Shown one piece after another: positions 1 to 9,096 of a DNA stretch of 64,000 bases. The notes below the pieces were generated by a model. It saw only the letters and a program-made list of their open reading frames with translations, was not told where the DNA came from and made no database searches. Position 1 is the stretch's first letter, and each line of letters opens with the position of its first letter. Origin of the DNA: Microbacterium aoyamense (GTDB taxonomy: Bacteria; Actinomycetota; Actinomycetes; Actinomycetales; Microbacteriaceae). A program made the position numbers and the translations under genes. The stretch covers positions 248,001-312,000 of the forward strand of contig NZ_JAKNUT010000005.1 in the NCBI RefSeq assembly GCF_023155855.1, given 5' to 3'.

Positions 1-133
1 GCAGGAGCGTGTGCCCGGAGCCGGTGAGGTCGTGCAGGAACTTGGGCGCATCGGCTCGCGACAGCGGCCACAGTCGGCTGCCGATGCCCCCGGCCGGGAT
101 GACGGCGTAGAAATCCTCGATCGTCTCGGTCAT
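1..133 (-). CDS. manC: Mannose-1-phosphate guanylyltransferase, N-terminal part only
   Basis: Makes GDP-mannose from mannose-1-phosphate and GTP in the cytoplasm, for glycan precursors. The reading frame starts at the ATG complementary to 131-133 and leaves the window after 44 residues. Residues 9-20 read YAVIPAGGIGSR followed by LWPLSR, the nucleotidyltransferase signature with the GGxGxRLxPLS pattern that binds the nucleotide. The next residues (ADAPKFLHDL) match the conserved AxPKxFL segment. It is divergent from sdhC and shares a 204-bp spacer with it. Assignment to ManC rather than a glucose-1-phosphate enzyme rests on the LWPLSR-PKFL pattern. The C-terminal two thirds cannot be seen. 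Confidence 0.85.
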   Translation of the reverse strand, partial: MTETIEDFYAVIPAGGIGSRLWPLSRADAPKFLHDLTGSGHTLL

Positions 134-171
134 CCCCCCAGGCTATCGGGGCCGTCGCGCTCGAGCAGTTA

Positions 172-204
172 TCTCGACATCGAGACAAACTTAGGTGCAC
201 CTAA
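172..204. promoter_or_regulatory. Twin palindromes upstream of sdhCDAB
   Basis: Two perfect inverted repeats lie five bases apart in the manC-sdhC spacer. The first is TCTCGA-CA-TCGAGA at 172-185, the general shape of MarR-type sites. The second is TTAGGTGCACCTAA at 191-204, whose half site TTAGGT equals the half site of DtxR/IdeR-type metal regulators but with a 2-base rather than 7-base centre. Further down the leader are ATGAC-GCGG-GTCAT (274-287) and a possible -10 TAGGAT near 229-234. Which regulator binds is inference. Confidence 0.55.
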
Positions 205-337
205 TCGCCGCTCCACCGCGGTCGGCGATAGGATCGAGCAAGCGCCCGCGTGACGCCGGTGACCCGAATCCGCATGACGCGGGTCATCTTGGGGCATTCT
301 TCGTCCCCGCTTCATGATCGAGTCAGGGAGGACGGCC

Positions 338-775
338 GTGTCGGCACCAGCCCGCGTGACACCGTCAGTTTCAGAGACGACGTCCAAAGTCCCCCGCGGC
401 ACGCTGTACCGCGGCAACGAAGGCATGTGGTCGTGGGTGCTGCACCGCATCACGGGTGTCGCGATCTTCTTCTTCCTGCTGGTGCACGTGCTCGACACGG
501 CGCTCATCAGGGTCTCGCCCGAGGCGTACGACGCCGTCATCGGCACGTACAAGAACCCGATCATGGCGCTCGGCGAGGTCGTGCTCGTCGCCGCGATCGC
601 CTATCACGCCTACAACGGCCTGCGCATCATCGCCGTCGACCTGTGGCCGTGGGCGACGCGCCACCAGCGGCAGCTCTGGTGGGGCGTCCTGGGCGTCTGG
701 GCCGTGACGATGGCGGGCTTCGCGCCGCGTCACCTCATGCTCGCCTTCGCACCTGGCACGGGAGGGGGTCACTGA
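338..775 (+). CDS. sdhC: Succinate dehydrogenase cytochrome b subunit
   Basis: Membrane anchor subunit of complex II that helps bind haem b and quinone. From the GTG at 338 it is 145 residues with three hydrophobic segments. HRITG at 36-40 and His50 in LLVHVLDTA fit the SdhC family, and AIAYHAYNGLR carries another conserved His. An ATG at 314 is in frame, but AGGGAGG at 325-331 lies 6 bases before the GTG and clearly favours 338. The stop overlaps the sdhD start by one base (TGATG), so the subunits are probably translationally coupled. Confidence 0.93.
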   Translation: MSAPARVTPSVSETTSKVPRGTLYRGNEGMWSWVLHRITGVAIFFFLLVHVLDTALIRVSPEAYDAVIGTYKNPIMALGEVVLVAAIAYHAYNGLRIIAVDLWPWATRHQRQLWWGVLGVWAVTMAGFAPRHLMLAFAPGTGGGH

Positions 776-1224
776 TGACCGCGATCGCCGATCCTCGTTC
801 CCCGCGCGTCACCGTCCGCCGCAAGGGGCCCAACCTCGAGAAGTGGGGTTGGATCTACATGCGCGTGTCGGGCGTGCTGCTGGTCGTGCTCATCTTCGGA
901 CACCTCTTCGTCAACCTCATGGTCGGCGAAGGCATCCACGGCATCGACTTCGCCTTCGTCGCGGGCAAGTACGCCACCCCGTTCTGGCAGTGGTGGGACG
1001 TCCTGATGCTGTGGCTCGCGCTCATCCACGGCGCGAACGGCATGCGCACGATCGTCAACGACTACGTCACGCACGACCGCACACGCCGCGTCCTCGTGTG
1101 GGCCCTGTGGCTCGCCGCGGCCTTCCTCATCGTCCTCGGCACGCTGGTCGTCTTCACGTTCGACCCGTGCCTCGGCTTCGACGCGTCGACGGCCTCCGAC
1201 ACCATGATCTCCATCTGCTCGTAG
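775..1224 (+). CDS. sdhD: Succinate dehydrogenase hydrophobic membrane anchor subunit
   Basis: Second membrane anchor of complex II, 149 residues. It has a short positively charged N-terminus (VTVRRKGPNLEKWGW), then three membrane spans. LALIHGANGMRTI carries the His expected to ligand haem b, and HLFVNLMVG lies in the first span. The ATG overlaps the sdhC stop by one base, and the start follows GGAGGGGG at 761-768. Position between sdhC and sdhA confirms the role. Only 39 bases separate it from sdhA, so all four genes are one transcription unit. Confidence 0.92.
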   Translation: MTAIADPRSPRVTVRRKGPNLEKWGWIYMRVSGVLLVVLIFGHLFVNLMVGEGIHGIDFAFVAGKYATPFWQWWDVLMLWLALIHGANGMRTIVNDYVTHDRTRRVLVWALWLAAAFLIVLGTLVVFTFDPCLGFDASTASDTMISICS

Positions 1225-1263
1225 TTCGGGCATCCCCGACGACGACTCCTGAAAGCACCCTCT

Positions 1264-3090
1264 GTGAGCACCCAGACAACCGACAGCTACGTCAAGGACG
1301 GCGTCCACTACCACGAGTTCGACATCGTCATCGTGGGCGCCGGCGGCGCCGGCATGCGTGCCGCGATCGAGGCGGGCCCCGGCGCGCGCACGGCCGTCAT
1401 CACGAAGCTCTACCCGACCCGCTCGCACACGGGCGCCGCGCAGGGCGGCATGGCCGCGGCGCTCGCGAACGTCGAGGAGGACTCGTGGGAGTGGCACACC
1501 TTCGACACCGTCAAGGGCGGCGACTACCTCGTCGACCAGGATGCCGCCGAGATCCTCGCGAAAGAGGCGATCGACGCCGTCATCGACCTCGAGAACATGG
1601 GTCTGCCCTTCAACCGCACCCCCGAGGGCAAGATCGATCAGCGCCGTTTCGGCGGCCACACGGCCGACCACGGCAAGACTCCGGTGCGCCGCGCGTGCTA
1701 CGCCGCCGACCGCACGGGCCACATGATCCTGCAGACGCTGTTCCAGAACTGCGTCAAGCTCGGCATCAACTTCTTCAACGAGTTCTACGTCCTCGACCTC
1801 ATCACGGTGAAGAAGGACGACGGCTCGACCGAGATCGCCGGCGTCGTCGCGTACGAGCTCGCGACCGGCGACCTGCACGTCTTCCACTCCAAGGCCGTCG
1901 TCTTCGCGACGGGCGGCTTCGGCAAGATCTTCAAGACGACCTCCAACGCCCACACCCTCACCGGTGACGGCGTCGGGATCATCTGGCGCAAGGGCCTGCC
2001 GCTCGAGGACATGGAGTTCTTCCAGTTCCACCCGACGGGTCTGGCAGGCCTCGGCATCCTGCTCACGGAGGGCGCCCGCGGTGAGGGCGCGATCCTGCGC
2101 AACGCGAGCGGCGAGCGGTTCATGGAGCGCTACGCGCCCACGATCAAGGACCTCGCACCGCGCGACATCGTGAGCCGCTGCATGGTGCAGGAGGTCGCCG
2201 AGGGCCGCGGCGCCGGTCCGCATCGCGACTACGTCCTGCTGGACTGCACCCACCTCGGTGCCGAGGTCCTCGAGACGAAGCTGCCCGACATCACGGAGTT
2301 CGCGCGCACCTACCTGGGTGTGGATCCCGTCGTCGAGCCCGTGCCCGTCATGCCGACCGCGCACTACGCGATGGGCGGCATCCCGACCAACAACGACGCG
2401 CAGGTGCTGAGCGACAACACGACGGTCGTCCCGGGGCTCTACGCCGCCGGCGAGTGCGCGTGCGTCTCGGTGCACGGCTCGAACCGCCTGGGCACCAACT
2501 CCCTCCTCGACATCAACGTGTTCGGCAAGCGCGCCGGTCGCAACGCGGTCGAATACGTCAAGACGGCCGAGTTCGTACCGCTGCCGGAAGACCCCGCCAA
2601 GGCGGTGCGCGACATGATCGAGGGCCTGCGCGGCAACACCGGCACCGAGCGGATCGCGGTTCTGCGCAAGAAGCTGCAGGACGAGATGGACCGCAAGGCC
2701 CAGGTGTTCCGCACCGACGAGTCGCTCGGCGAAGTGCTCGAGGTCATCGAAGAGCTCCGCGAGCGCTACCGGAACATCCACGTCGACGACAAGGGCAAGC
2801 GGTTCAACACCGACCTGCTCGAGGCCGTCGAGCTCGGATTCCTGCTCGACATCGCCGAGGTCGTCGTGGTGACGGCGAAGAACCGCGAGGAGAGCCGCGG
2901 CGGTCACATGCGCGACGACTTCCCCACGCGCGACGACGAGAAGTACATGCAGCACACGATGGCGTACCTGTCGGGGGATGCCGGATCGTCGAACGCCGAG
3001 GACCACATCCGGCTCGACTGGAAGCCCGTCGTGTTCACGAAGAACGAGGCCGGCGAGTTGCGCTACCCGCCGTTGGAGAGGAAGTACTGA
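1264..3090 (+). CDS. sdhA: Succinate dehydrogenase flavoprotein subunit
   Basis: Catalytic subunit of complex II: oxidises succinate to fumarate through covalently bound FAD at the inner face of the membrane. 608 residues, normal length. The dinucleotide fold [11 protein letters not shown] lies near residues 22-32, and [11 protein letters not shown] includes the His that typically carries [18 protein letters not shown] and FQFHPTGL hold the substrate-binding and proton-transfer His/Arg positions. The GTG start at 1264 gives an N-terminus [19 protein letters not shown] typical of actinobacterial SdhA. Its stop overlaps the sdhB ATG by one base. Confidence 0.96.
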   Translation: MSTQTTDSYVKDGVHYHEFDIVIVGAGGAGMRAAIEAGPGARTAVITKLYPTRSHTGAAQGGMAAALANVEEDSWEWHTFDTVKGGDYLVDQDAAEILAKEAIDAVIDLENMGLPFNRTPEGKIDQRRFGGHTADHGKTPVRRACYAADRTGHMILQTLFQNCVKLGINFFNEFYVLDLITVKKDDGSTEIAGVVAYELATGDLHVFHSKAVVFATGGFGKIFKTTSNAHTLTGDGVGIIWRKGLPLEDMEFFQFHPTGLAGLGILLTEGARGEGAILRNASGERFMERYAPTIKDLAPRDIVSRCMVQEVAEGRGAGPHRDYVLLDCTHLGAEVLETKLPDITEFARTYLGVDPVVEPVPVMPTAHYAMGGIPTNNDAQVLSDNTTVVPGLYAAGECACVSVHGSNRLGTNSLLDINVFGKRAGRNAVEYVKTAEFVPLPEDPAKAVRDMIEGLRGNTGTERIAVLRKKLQDEMDRKAQVFRTDESLGEVLEVIEELRERYRNIHVDDKGKRFNTDLLEAVELGFLLDIAEVVVVTAKNREESRGGHMRDDFPTRDDEKYMQHTMAYLSGDAGSSNAEDHIRLDWKPVVFTKNEAGELRYPPLERKY

Positions 3091-3872
3091 TGTCGACAGC
3101 CCTCGTCGAGCCCGGTGCGATCGAGACGATCGAAGCCGAGACCACGAACGACACCGGCATCCAGTCGTTCCTCGTCACGTTCATCATCCGCCGCTTCGAC
3201 CCCGAAGTCGACGAGGAGCCGCGCTGGGTGGACTACGACGTCGAGCTCTACTCGACGGACCGCGTGCTCGACGCGCTGCACAAGATCAAGTGGGAGGTCG
3301 ACGGCTCGCTGACCTTCCGCCGCTCGTGCGCACACGGCATCTGCGGGTCCGACGCGATGCGCATCAACGGCCGCAACCGCCTCGCGTGCAAGACCCTCAT
3401 CAAGGATCTCGACATCTCGCAGCCCATCTACGTCGAGGCGATCAAGGGCCTTCCGCTCGAGAAGGACCTCGTCGTCGACATGGAGCCGTTCTTCGCGTCC
3501 TACCGCGAGGTCCAGCCGTTCCTCATCGCGAACTCGAAGCCCGAGCCGGGCAAGGAGCGCATCCAGTCGATCGTCGACCGCGAGGTCTTCGACGACACCA
3601 CGAAGTGCATCCTGTGCGCTGCGTGCACGTCGTCCTGCCCGGTCTTCTGGACCGACGGGCAGTACTTCGGCCCCGCCGCGATCGTCAACGCGCATCGCTT
3701 CATCTTCGACTCGCGCGACGACGCCGGCGACGTGCGTCTCGACATCCTCAACGACAAGGAAGGCGTGTGGCGCTGCCGTACGACCTTCAACTGCACCGAG
3801 GCATGCCCCCGCGGCATCGAGGTGACGAAGGCGATCGCCGAGGTAAAGCAGGCGGTGCTGCGAGGTCGCTGA
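3090..3872 (+). CDS. sdhB: Succinate dehydrogenase iron-sulfur subunit
   Basis: Electron-transfer subunit linking SdhA FAD to the membrane quinone site. 260 residues. The [2Fe-2S] ligands sit in CAHGICGSDAM plus the downstream NRLAC, the [4Fe-4S] cluster in CILCAACTSSCP, and the last cluster uses CRTTFNCTEACPRGI. All expected cysteines are present, so the complex should be functional. It ends the sdh operon. The next gene starts 45 bases later with no obvious strong terminator between. Confidence 0.96.
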   Translation: MSTALVEPGAIETIEAETTNDTGIQSFLVTFIIRRFDPEVDEEPRWVDYDVELYSTDRVLDALHKIKWEVDGSLTFRRSCAHGICGSDAMRINGRNRLACKTLIKDLDISQPIYVEAIKGLPLEKDLVVDMEPFFASYREVQPFLIANSKPEPGKERIQSIVDREVFDDTTKCILCAACTSSCPVFWTDGQYFGPAAIVNAHRFIFDSRDDAGDVRLDILNDKEGVWRCRTTFNCTEACPRGIEVTKAIAEVKQAVLRGR

Positions 3873-3917
3873 CCTCGATTGCGCGTGCACTGGCGTCGCC
3901 TGTGCCACGATGAGCGG

Positions 3918-5093
3918 ATGGATCGTCCCCCCGCTCCGCTGCGCGCGTCGCGCCTGGCCGTCACCGCCGCCTACGTCTCGCAAGGGCTCGGGTACGCCGT
4001 CGTCGTGACGTCGCTGCCCGCCGTCAAGGCGCGCCAACAGGTCGACGACGTCACCGTCTCGATCATCGTCCTGGGAGTCTCGCTCGCCGCGGCTGCGGGA
4101 TCGATCGTCGCCAATGCGATCGCCGTGCGGTGGGGCAGTCGCGCGGCGCTGGCTTTCGGCCTCTTCGTGCAGGCGCTGTTCCTTCCCGTGATCGCCCTGC
4201 CCACTCCCTTCCCGGTCTTCTTCGCCGCCTTCCTGCTGTTCGGTGTGGGCCTCGGCTGCGTCGACGCGGCCGCGGCGATGCAGGGTGTGGCCGTGCAGCG
4301 CGCATACGGCAGGCACCTGCTCGGCGGATTCTTCGCGGCCGCGACAGCGGCGGCGATCGTCGGAGCCCTGCTGGTCTCGTTCGTCGCGTTCTCGTCGCTC
4401 GGTGCGGGCATCGCGCTGGCGGCGGCGGGCGCCATCGCCCTGCTCGCCGGTCTCGTGGTCGTGCGTTTCGCAGCCCGCGAGGTCCCCGTCGACGAGGCGC
4501 TCCCCGTCGGCGAGCGCGCGAAGCTCCCCCGCGCGGGCATCTGGGTGTTCGGCTTCGTCATCCTCGCCGTCTTCATCTCGGATTCGGCGATCAGCACGTG
4601 GAGCACCGTCTATCTGCAGGACGAACTGCTGACGCTGGCCTGGGTCGCGCCGCTCGGCTACGCGGCCTACCAGGGGGTCGTGCTGATCACGCGCCTCGTC
4701 ACCGACCGACTCGTGACACGACTCGGCCGCCGGCCGCTGGTCTTCTCCGCGGCGGTGATCTCTGCGATCGGGTGCGTCGTCGTGGCCCTCCTGCCGTTCC
4801 CGGCCGCGGCGATCACGGGCTTCGCACTCGCGGGCGTCGCGAGCGGCATCCTGATCCCCGTCACGTTCGGCGCCGCCGGAGAACTCGCCCCGGAGCACAG
4901 CGACCAGGTCATCGCCCGCGTCAACATCTTCAACTACGCCGGATCGATCTTCGGCGCGGTCGTGCTGGGGCTCCTCGCCGACGGACCGGGTCTCGGGATC
5001 GCGTTCCTCATCCCCGCCGTCGCGCTCTTCGCGATCCTGTTCTTCGTGCCGCGATTCCGCAACACTCCTGAGGCAGCGCCGTCACCCCACTGA
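3918..5093 (+). CDS. Major facilitator superfamily permease
   Basis: Twelve-span membrane transporter, 391 residues, substrate unknown. N-terminal spans contain VVVTSLPAVKAR and VRWGSRAALAFG, a degenerate form of the MFS loop 2-3 signature. The second half repeats it as RLVTRLGRRPLVFSA. The predicted ATG at 3918 is preferred to an in-frame TTG at 3879, because the CACGAT hexamer ending 6 bases before the ATG could be the -10 of a leaderless transcript. The fold is closest to set/FucP-like MFS members of unknown substrate. The neighbours give no functional hint. Confidence 0.8.
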   Translation: MDRPPAPLRASRLAVTAAYVSQGLGYAVVVTSLPAVKARQQVDDVTVSIIVLGVSLAAAAGSIVANAIAVRWGSRAALAFGLFVQALFLPVIALPTPFPVFFAAFLLFGVGLGCVDAAAAMQGVAVQRAYGRHLLGGFFAAATAAAIVGALLVSFVAFSSLGAGIALAAAGAIALLAGLVVVRFAAREVPVDEALPVGERAKLPRAGIWVFGFVILAVFISDSAISTWSTVYLQDELLTLAWVAPLGYAAYQGVVLITRLVTDRLVTRLGRRPLVFSAAVISAIGCVVVALLPFPAAAITGFALAGVASGILIPVTFGAAGELAPEHSDQVIARVNIFNYAGSIFGAVVLGLLADGPGLGIAFLIPAVALFAILFFVPRFRNTPEAAPSPH

Positions 5094-5132
5094 GGTGACG
5101 CGAGCACCGATCCGTGTCGATAGCCTGGCATC

Positions 5133-6392
5133 GTGACCGACACCCGCGGCAAGCGTCCCAAAGAGGCGGCCGCCGAAGCGCGTGCGCACGAGGAGACCCT
5201 GCGCGAGCGGTGGGAGGCGACGCAGGAGAGCCTGCGCGAGCGCTTCGACGAGCCGATCAACCGCGCGACCCTGATCACGCAGCGCACCCTCGCGTGGTTC
5301 CCGGTCCGGGTCTGGCGGCACTTCCTGCAGCACAACGGCTTCCTGCTCGCCGCCGGGGTCAGCTATCAGGCGCTCTTCGCCTTCTTCGCGGCGATCTACG
5401 TCGCGTTCGCGATCACGGGGCTGTGGCTCGGCGGAAGCCCCGAAGCGATCGATGCGCTGATCCAGGCCATCAACAACTACATCCCCGGGCTCATCTCCGA
5501 CACGCCGGGTAGCGGGCTGTTCACCACCGAGCAGGTCACCCAGATCGCGACGAGCAGCACCACGACGCTCGGAATCACGGGCGTCATCGCGCTCGGCACC
5601 CTGATCTGGACCGCGATCGGCTTCGTCACCTATGCGCGGCGCGCCGTCCGCGACATCTTCGGGATCGCTCCGGACCGTCGCAGCTACTTCCTGCTGAAGG
5701 CACGCGACCTGCTCGCCGCCGCCATCTTCGGTGTGGCGCTGCTCTTCGGCGCGGCAGCCACCTCGGTCGGAACGTGGGCCCTCGGACTCCTGTACAGCCT
5801 TCTCGGCGCGGGCGAACAGACCCCCAGCTACGACTTCAGTGTGCGCCTCGCATCCATCGTCGTCTCGTTCGCCCTGTACTCGGGCGCCCTCGTCGCCCTC
5901 GTCAAGTTCCTCACGGGCACGCAGCTGAAGTGGCGACGGATCTGGCCGGGTGCGCTGCTCGGCGGTGGCGCGATCACCGTGCTCCAGGTCGGGGCCGGCT
6001 GGCTGCTCATCTACACGCCGAGCAACCCGCTTCTGGCGACGTTCGCGATCTTCGTCGGTCTGCTGCTGTGGTTCCGGATCATCGGCATCATCATCCTCGT
6101 GGCCTCCGCGTGGATCGCGGTGGCCGCGGCCGACAAGGACGTTCCCCTCATTCCGGTGACCGAGGCCGAGCGTCTACGGCAGGAGCACGCCGCACTGCTC
6201 GTGGCCGCGCAAGTGCGCCTGCGCACCGCGAAGGACGAGCGCGCGAGCGCGCCGTGGTTCCGCATCCCGTTCGCCGATCGAGCGGTCGCGCACGCGCAGT
6301 CCGAACTCGCGCAGGTCGAGGCATCCACTCCCCCACCCGCGCCGACGAAGAAGCGCAAGCCGTCGACCTCGCGCGTCGGAGGCGCCGGATAG
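5133..6392 (+). CDS. YihY/UPF0761 family inner-membrane protein
   Basis: 419 residues. A charged N-terminal helix of about 55 residues (rich in Glu/Arg) precedes six membrane spans, then a basic C-terminal tail ending in KKRKPSTSR. The core contains FLLAAGVSYQALFAFFA, the conserved start of the YihY/BrkB domain, followed by the DIFG and SYFLLKARDLL segments. Members were once called ribonuclease BN by mistake; the true function is unknown, with a transport role suggested. The GTG start at 5133 has TAGCCT at 5121-5126, exactly 6 bases upstream, so a leaderless transcript is likely. Confidence 0.85.
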   Translation: MTDTRGKRPKEAAAEARAHEETLRERWEATQESLRERFDEPINRATLITQRTLAWFPVRVWRHFLQHNGFLLAAGVSYQALFAFFAAIYVAFAITGLWLGGSPEAIDALIQAINNYIPGLISDTPGSGLFTTEQVTQIATSSTTTLGITGVIALGTLIWTAIGFVTYARRAVRDIFGIAPDRRSYFLLKARDLLAAAIFGVALLFGAAATSVGTWALGLLYSLLGAGEQTPSYDFSVRLASIVVSFALYSGALVALVKFLTGTQLKWRRIWPGALLGGGAITVLQVGAGWLLIYTPSNPLLATFAIFVGLLLWFRIIGIIILVASAWIAVAAADKDVPLIPVTEAERLRQEHAALLVAAQVRLRTAKDERASAPWFRIPFADRAVAHAQSELAQVEASTPPPAPTKKRKPSTSRVGGAG

Positions 6393-6402
6393 GCTGAAAA
6401 GC

Positions 6403-7251
6403 GTGTCTCGCCGCGTCCGCATCGCCTCTGTCAACGTCAACGGAATCCGCGCGGCGACGCGCAAGGGAATGCTCGAGTGGCTCGCCGATGCCGACGTCGA
6501 CATCATGGCGCTGCAAGAGGTGCGGGCCCCCGCCGACGAACTCGCGAAGGCTCTGCCCGGGTGGGAGCTCGTGAACGACGAAGCCCTCGCCAAGGGGCGC
6601 GCGGGCGTCGCGGTGGCATCGCGATCGAGCTCCGTCGAGGTGCGACGCGTGCTCAGCGACGATGAGACACTCGACTCCGCCGGTCGCTGGATCGAGGTCG
6701 ATTTCGACATCGACGGCGAGCGCCTCGCGGTGGTGTCCGCGTACGTCCCGACGGGCGAGGCCGGAACGCCGAAGCAGGACGCCAAGTGGGCGTTCCTCGA
6801 CGCGATGGAGAGTCGGATGCCGCGGCTCGCCGCCGAATCGCCGCTCGCGCTCGTCATGGGCGACCTGAACGTCGGGCATCGCGAACTCGACATCCGCAAT
6901 TGGAAGGGCAACGTCAAGAAGGCGGGCTTCCTGCCGCGCGAGCGGGCGTACTTCGACCGCTTCCTCGGTTCCGGCGTTTCGGTCACGGGCGTCGACGGCT
7001 CGACCGGGCCCGGGCTCGGGTGGGTCGACGTCGGCCGACGCTTCGCCGGTGAGGTCGACGGGCCGTACTCGTGGTGGTCCAACCGCGGCAAGGCGTTCGA
7101 CAACGACACCGGCTGGCGCATCGACTACCACCTCGCGACGGCAGGGCTCGCGCAGCGCGTGACCGACTACCGCATCGTGCGCGCCTCGGCGTGGGACACC
7201 CGGTTCAGCGATCACGCTCCCGTCGTCGCGGACTACACGCTCGGGCTCTGA
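6403..7251 (+). CDS. xth: Exodeoxyribonuclease III / AP endonuclease
   Basis: Cuts the DNA backbone at abasic sites and removes 3'-blocked ends in base-excision repair. 282 residues of the EEP nuclease superfamily. Motifs in order: SVNVNGIRA near the start, MALQEVR with the metal-binding Glu, AYVPTG, VMGDLNVGH with the catalytic Asp-Asn pair, GWRIDYHLA, and the C-terminal SDHAPVVADY with the Asp-His pair. All catalytic residues are present. The GTG start lies 7 bases after a TAGGCT hexamer, suggesting a leaderless message. The 3' end overlaps the convergent oxidoreductase gene by 19 bases. Confidence 0.93.
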   Translation: MSRRVRIASVNVNGIRAATRKGMLEWLADADVDIMALQEVRAPADELAKALPGWELVNDEALAKGRAGVAVASRSSSVEVRRVLSDDETLDSAGRWIEVDFDIDGERLAVVSAYVPTGEAGTPKQDAKWAFLDAMESRMPRLAAESPLALVMGDLNVGHRELDIRNWKGNVKKAGFLPRERAYFDRFLGSGVSVTGVDGSTGPGLGWVDVGRRFAGEVDGPYSWWSNRGKAFDNDTGWRIDYHLATAGLAQRVTDYRIVRASAWDTRFSDHAPVVADYTLGL

Positions 7252-8249
7252 CCGATCCGCACGAGCACGGTGCCGCGCTTGCGGCCGGTGTCGACGTACT
7301 CGTGCGCCGCACGGATGTCGTCGAACTCGAAGACGCGGTCCAGCACCGGCTGGATCTCGCCCGCCGCCATGCGCGCGGCGAGGTCGCCGAGCATGGCGCC
7401 CGTGATGACCCCGACGCTCTCGATGCGGCGGATACCCCCGCGAACGGGTCGCAGCTTCGCGCCGGTCATGCCGACCAGGTCGGTGATGACGAGCAGCAGC
7501 GCTCCCCCGGGCACGATCGCCCTCCTCGAGCGGGCGTACGGGGCGTTGCCGACGCATTCGACGACGATGTCGTACACCGGGCCGGCGTCGGTGAAGTCCG
7601 CACGGGCGTAGTCGACGACGTCGGTCGCGCCGAGGCCGCGCACGATCTCCGCGTTGCGCGCGCTCGTGACCCCGGTCACGATGGCGCCCGCGCGCACCGC
7701 GAGCTGCACCGCCGCTGAGCCGACGGCGCCGGACGCCCCGTTGACGAGAACCTTCTGCCCCGGCGCCACCCCGGCGGTGTCGAGGAAGGTCCGCGCGGTG
7801 CCGAAACCGAACGGCACGGTCGCGGCATCCTGCAGGGACAGCTCGTCCGGGATGCGTGCGATCGATCCTGCCGCGCGCACCGTGACGAACTCGGCGTGGC
7901 AGCCGAACCTCGCCCCGCGCAGGAGCACGACACGGTCACCGGGCGCGAAGTCCGTGACGTCGGCCCCCACCTGTTCGACCACGCCCGAGGCATCCATCCC
8001 CAGCACGGGGTGCTTCGGCGTGCGCCACCCCAGGGCGGCTGTCACGGGTAGCTTCAGGCCGCGCGGCACATCGCGCGCCCGCACGCGGTGGTCGGCGATG
8101 CTCACACTCGCATAGTGCACGCGCACGAGCACCTCGTGGGACGCGGGCACCGGTCTGGTCACACGCTCGAGCGCGACCTCCTGCGGGCCGCCGAAGCGGT
8201 GGAACGCTGCGGCGCGCATGGTCTCGGTGCGGGTCTCGTTGATGGTCAT
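7233..8249 (-). CDS. Quinone oxidoreductase-like NAD(P)-dependent oxidoreductase
   Basis: Zinc-free medium-chain dehydrogenase/reductase, 338 residues. The N-terminal GroES-like domain (FGGPQEVALERV, VLVRVHYASVSIADH) leads to the Rossmann motif VNGASGAVGSAAVQLA, which binds NADPH. It ends with the family's KRGTVLVRIG. No zinc-ligand cysteine cluster is seen. AAGGAGTG sits just before the ATG. It faces a TetR-family gene across a spacer with two tandem palindromes, so it is probably derepressed by a small electrophile or similar ligand. Its true substrate is unknown. Confidence 0.88.
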   Translation of the reverse strand: MTINETRTETMRAAAFHRFGGPQEVALERVTRPVPASHEVLVRVHYASVSIADHRVRARDVPRGLKLPVTAALGWRTPKHPVLGMDASGVVEQVGADVTDFAPGDRVVLLRGARFGCHAEFVTVRAAGSIARIPDELSLQDAATVPFGFGTARTFLDTAGVAPGQKVLVNGASGAVGSAAVQLAVRAGAIVTGVTSARNAEIVRGLGATDVVDYARADFTDAGPVYDIVVECVGNAPYARSRRAIVPGGALLLVITDLVGMTGAKLRPVRGGIRRIESVGVITGAMLGDLAARMAAGEIQPVLDRVFEFDDIRAAHEYVDTGRKRGTVLVRIGQSPSV

Positions 8250-8265
8250 GGTGCACTCCTTTTGC

Positions 8266-8292
8266 CTTACGCTGTAAGTCTTACGTCGTAAG
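8266..8292. promoter_or_regulatory. Tandem TetR-type operators
   Basis: Two perfect palindromes of the form CTTAC-N3-GTAAG: CTTACGCTGTAAG at 8266-8278 and CTTACGTCGTAAG at 8280-8292, with centres 14 bases apart. They sit 17 bases upstream of the oxidoreductase ATG and about 94 bases upstream of the divergent TetR gene, where a repressor would block both promoters. Such TTAC-N3-GTAA cores are typical TetR-family sites. Binding by the adjacent regulator is inferred from position. Confidence 0.75.
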
Positions 8293-8385
8293 GTAGCGTG
8301 GAGCGGACGCGATGTCCAGCACTTTCCGCGCGCTGCAGCGGGTCGTCGGCCGACGTCGATAGCGTGGACGAGAAAGGCGGTGGAC

Positions 8386-9066
8386 ATGCCGGGAGCCGTG
8401 AAGGCCTCGCGACGCGAGCCGCTCACGCGGGAGCGGGTGTTCCGCGCAGCCATCGAACTCGCCGACGAGGAGGGCCTCGAGGGCCTCACGATGCGGCGGC
8501 TCGCCGAACGCCTGTCGGTCGAGGCGATGTCGATCTACCACCACGTGCGCGGCAAAGACGCGGTCCTGTCGGGAGCGCTCGAACTCGTGTACGCCGACGT
8601 CACCGCCGAAGCCGCCGCCGAACCCGCGCCGCCGACGGAGGGGTGGCGACCGCTGCTCCGCCAGCGCATCCTCGTGGCCCGCCGCATCCTGCTCCGCCAC
8701 CCGTGGGCCCCGCGTGCGCTCGAGACGCACGGAGTGATGACCCGCTCGCTCGCAACGTGGGTCGACGGCAACATCGCGGCGATGCGATCGGGCGGTCTGT
8801 CGTACGACCTCATCCATCACGCGATGCACACCCTCGGCAGCCGCCAGTGGGGGTTCTCGCAGGAGCTCATCCTCGCCGACTCGTCCGATGCCAAGGTCGA
8901 CCCTGAGGCCGCAGCGGCGATGGCGCCATGGATGCCCCACGTCATCGAGATGCTGCAGGACGTCGTGCACGACGACCCCGACAGCATCATCGGCTGGTGC
9001 GATGACCAGGCCGAGTTCGAGTTCGCGCTCGACGTGCTGCTGGACGGGATCGAGGCGCGGCGCTGA
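8386..9066 (+). CDS. TetR family transcriptional repressor
   Basis: 226 residues from the ATG at 8386; an in-frame GTG at 8380 is possible, but AAAGG ends 8-9 bases before the ATG. The N-terminal HTH reads LTRERVFRAAIELAD, then TMRRLAERLSVEAMSIYHHVRGKDAVL, the recognition-helix pattern of the family. The C-terminal part (AMHTLGSRQWGF, CDDQAEFEFALDVLLDG) matches the TetR_C ligand-binding fold of tetracycline-repressor-like proteins. It is divergent from the oxidoreductase, with two matching operators between, so it most likely represses that gene and itself. Confidence 0.9.
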   Translation: MPGAVKASRREPLTRERVFRAAIELADEEGLEGLTMRRLAERLSVEAMSIYHHVRGKDAVLSGALELVYADVTAEAAAEPAPPTEGWRPLLRQRILVARRILLRHPWAPRALETHGVMTRSLATWVDGNIAAMRSGGLSYDLIHHAMHTLGSRQWGFSQELILADSSDAKVDPEAAAAMAPWMPHVIEMLQDVVHDDPDSIIGWCDDQAEFEFALDVLLDGIEARR

Positions 9067-9096
9067 GCCGCGGCATCCCTTCTCTAGACTGGACGG

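Noticed and set aside
769-3006. Long open frame on the minus strand opposite sdhA
   Set aside because: It has no recognisable domains, a Val/Asp/Glu/Arg-rich composition typical of antisense frames in high-GC genes, and lies over a certain gene.
3063-4898. Long minus-strand frame opposite sdhB and the MFS gene
   Set aside because: Arg/Asp/Glu-rich shadow with no start signals and no conserved motif.
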